A stretch of 64,000 bases of DNA from Agelas oroides (lineage: Eukaryota > Porifera > Demospongiae > Agelasida > Agelasidae), in the NCBI GenBank assembly GCA_949130485.1, contig OX422183.1:28088816-28152815 (forward strand), written 5' to 3'. The first letter of the stretch is position 1, and each line of letters opens with the position of its first letter. Below, piece by piece: positions 52,901 to 55,900 of the stretch. Below the pieces are notes generated by a model. It was given only the letters and a program-made list of their open reading frames with translations. It was not told where the DNA came from and did no database searches. The translations under genes were made by a program, and so were the position numbers.

Positions 52901-55900
52901 AATGCTCCCCCCAAAACTCAAAAGAACCCTCTCCTCTCAAAACATGAGGGGACAGACTGCACACAACAGACCTTCCTCTAGCAACCCTCTTGGAGAAAAA
53001 GGAGACATCCTATATTTCATGACAAGCATCCTGGGTGTATGTTCCAACTCTCACTTCAAGTGTCAGGCATCCCATGACCCATTTGCTGCCCTGTGATCTC
53101 TATCTGTGCTGTTGTGGATGGGGCTTAACAGATACTTCCATTACTTATTCACTCGATGAAATTGTCTGAGTCCGTATTTATGGCTGAGAAAAGTTGTGAT
53201 AGTGGTTGCATGATTAGAAATCAGAAGTCTGGCTGAACTCTTCATTGAATCTTGCATCCTCGTGCAAATTTATTCAGTGATCAGTCCCTCACGGTGCATG
53301 GATTGTATATTTATAGGCTTTCCTTAGCCTTGTACCCAGGCTCTCTCAACACAAGGCTATGTTCACCTATTTGAAACAGTCTCAGACTTCACCATACCAA
53401 ACTATCCCCTACCATTTCTCTCAGAACATCAACCCTCCTTTTCCTAATTTACATTTTAGTTGATGTAATTTGTGAATCAAGACTTGTTGTGTATGCTACA
53501 GTGATATAATGGTCGTCATGGGACCAGTATTTATTTTTTATTTGCTGTTTCAGGCAGGTGGTTGCTTTATACTGGTCATTTTGCACAATTAGTACAACTG
53601 GGACCAGGAGTAGTGGCCGTAACCAACAAGAGCTGGCTGTCTTTAACATGCAGCGACCTCTATAGACAGGTTTCACTCTAGTGACAATACATTGAGTGAG
53701 AATGCAGCATATCAACTAGTAAGCGGTAGAATATGTCAAAGGAGAAGGTACACATTCTACAAAGAGTTTGAGTGCAGCAGAGTTAGTTAGCTTGCAGTAC
53801 ATGCCGATATTAAATGCACACTGTCACTGCTCACTTTGGCCTGGGCTTGCTACGGAACGATGCACACAAATGATCAAAAAGTAATTCGTGTGGAATAGTA
53901 CCTTCAAATGGTCATCTCAGTTGATCCAACATGCCTCTTATGGAGGGCTAGCTCTGAGCTGTACAGTCGATTTCCCCCGTCAACAACTGCCATGAATATA
54001 TACCTTCATCCTGACTACTTCACCTTACTGATATTATGCTTACTTGGTCTCTTTTACCTTGATATACTGCATACTCTCTGAATGCATGCTAGTTCAGAAC
54101 AATTTTTAGTTAAGTTAAATTACGTAGAAAGAGGGTTATCGCGATTATTCGGTGGGCACGGGGAACTCCCATGTGATGGTTTATGACGTAACCTCATGGA
54201 GCTATGTGAACTTAGACGATCCCCTTTGCAATAGGAGAGGGTTCTTTTGAGTTTTGGGGGAAGCATTGTCTAGGGGCTCTGGGGGCATGCTCCTCAACAA
54301 AAATTTGGGTTTTAGGTGCTCTGAGATTGTTTGCGATGCAATCTGAGAGGTAAAACCTATAACTGTATTTTTAATTTTTTAGGTGGTCTTTAGCAAAAGC
54401 CATTTCCTAGTACTCCTCCAGGGCTCAGGTCCTAGTCTATTTCTTGGTGATCTGATAGTGGTATTAGAACTTGTGTGCATTTGTGTAGTCACTTTGTTGG
54501 TGAAGAGAGGGGAGTGCATACACAAGTTGAGCATAACCTCATAACCTCATTTCCAGGCCTTCTTTACTTAGCTTTCCATCACTTGCAGTGCTGACAGAAA
54601 GCTGGGCGGGAACTTCGCAACAAGGCTGATTTCAAACATACAAGTGTGATAAAGTAATGATTGGTATACTTGTGTGACACGGTCTTGGGCTTGTAGTGTG
54701 AGGCTGGGCCTGGCTGGCTGTGTATGCAGTGACACAGACAGTATCACTGAGTGAGAATTTAGCATGTCAAGTGTAATAGAATCAAGTAAGCAACATGAGT
54801 AGTCAGTGGAGAAGGTAGAAATTTCATGGATAGTTTGAGTGCAAGCTCACAATGCATACAGCTAAGTGTACACAGCAGGTTTGCCATGGTACTAACAAAT
54901 TATACACACAGACACTTGAAATCTTGATCAACTTGTGTGTGACAAGAAGTTACCATGTACATGCCTTCACTGCCCAAATTTAGGCCTCATGGACTGATTG
55001 TACTCTCATCTGATCATCTTTACCAAGTATGCTGTACTCAGCCTTATATTTGAGGCTAGCTCTGTCCTGTACAGTCGATTTCCCCCGTCAACAACTGCCA
55101 TGAATATATACCTTCATCCTGACTACTTCACCTTACTGATATTATGCTTACTTGGTCTCTTTTACCTTGATATACTGCATACTCTCTGAATGCATGCTAG
55201 TTCAGAACAATTTTTAGTTAAGTTAAATTACGTAGAAAGAGGGTTATCGCGATTATTCGGTGGGCACGGGGAACTCCCATGTGATGGTTTATGACGTAAC
55301 CTCATGGAGCTATGTGAACTTAGACGATCCCATATTTCAAGTAATTGCTCCTTATATTTATTGTCATAATTATCACAAAACTGCAGTACATCCTTATGCT
55401 CTTTTCATGCAACTAGCTGTACATGAGTGTTGTAAGATTGATTTATATTTGCTTTCGTCAGATCAGCGTAACACAGAAGCTAAAATGGAGGAGTGCTTAA
55501 AGTACATTGAACAAGCAGAGCAAACACTGCAAAATGATGTTGAGCGACTTGTTGGAACAAACGGAACACTATCGAAGATGTTTTCCCAAGATACAAGGGT
55601 AAAATCCTATGTAATTGGTGCACTTACAATCACTGATAATTTTAGGATGCCTTTTACACCCCAAGATGAATAAGAAAGGACCAACAAAGCAATACAATAT
55701 GATGTAATACAAGGAGGCAGTGGACATCTAATCTCAGTACAAATTCATTAGTGTCATGATGCACTTACTGTAGGAATGAGTTCATCCTCATGCTACAGTG
55801 CTTCATGCTATCATGAATAACCAGACAAGGCAGCTTTGCTAAGACAAGGCAACCTTGCTATTGATTTCTGGCTCCTCCCTGGAGTGTAAAGCTTGTTTTG

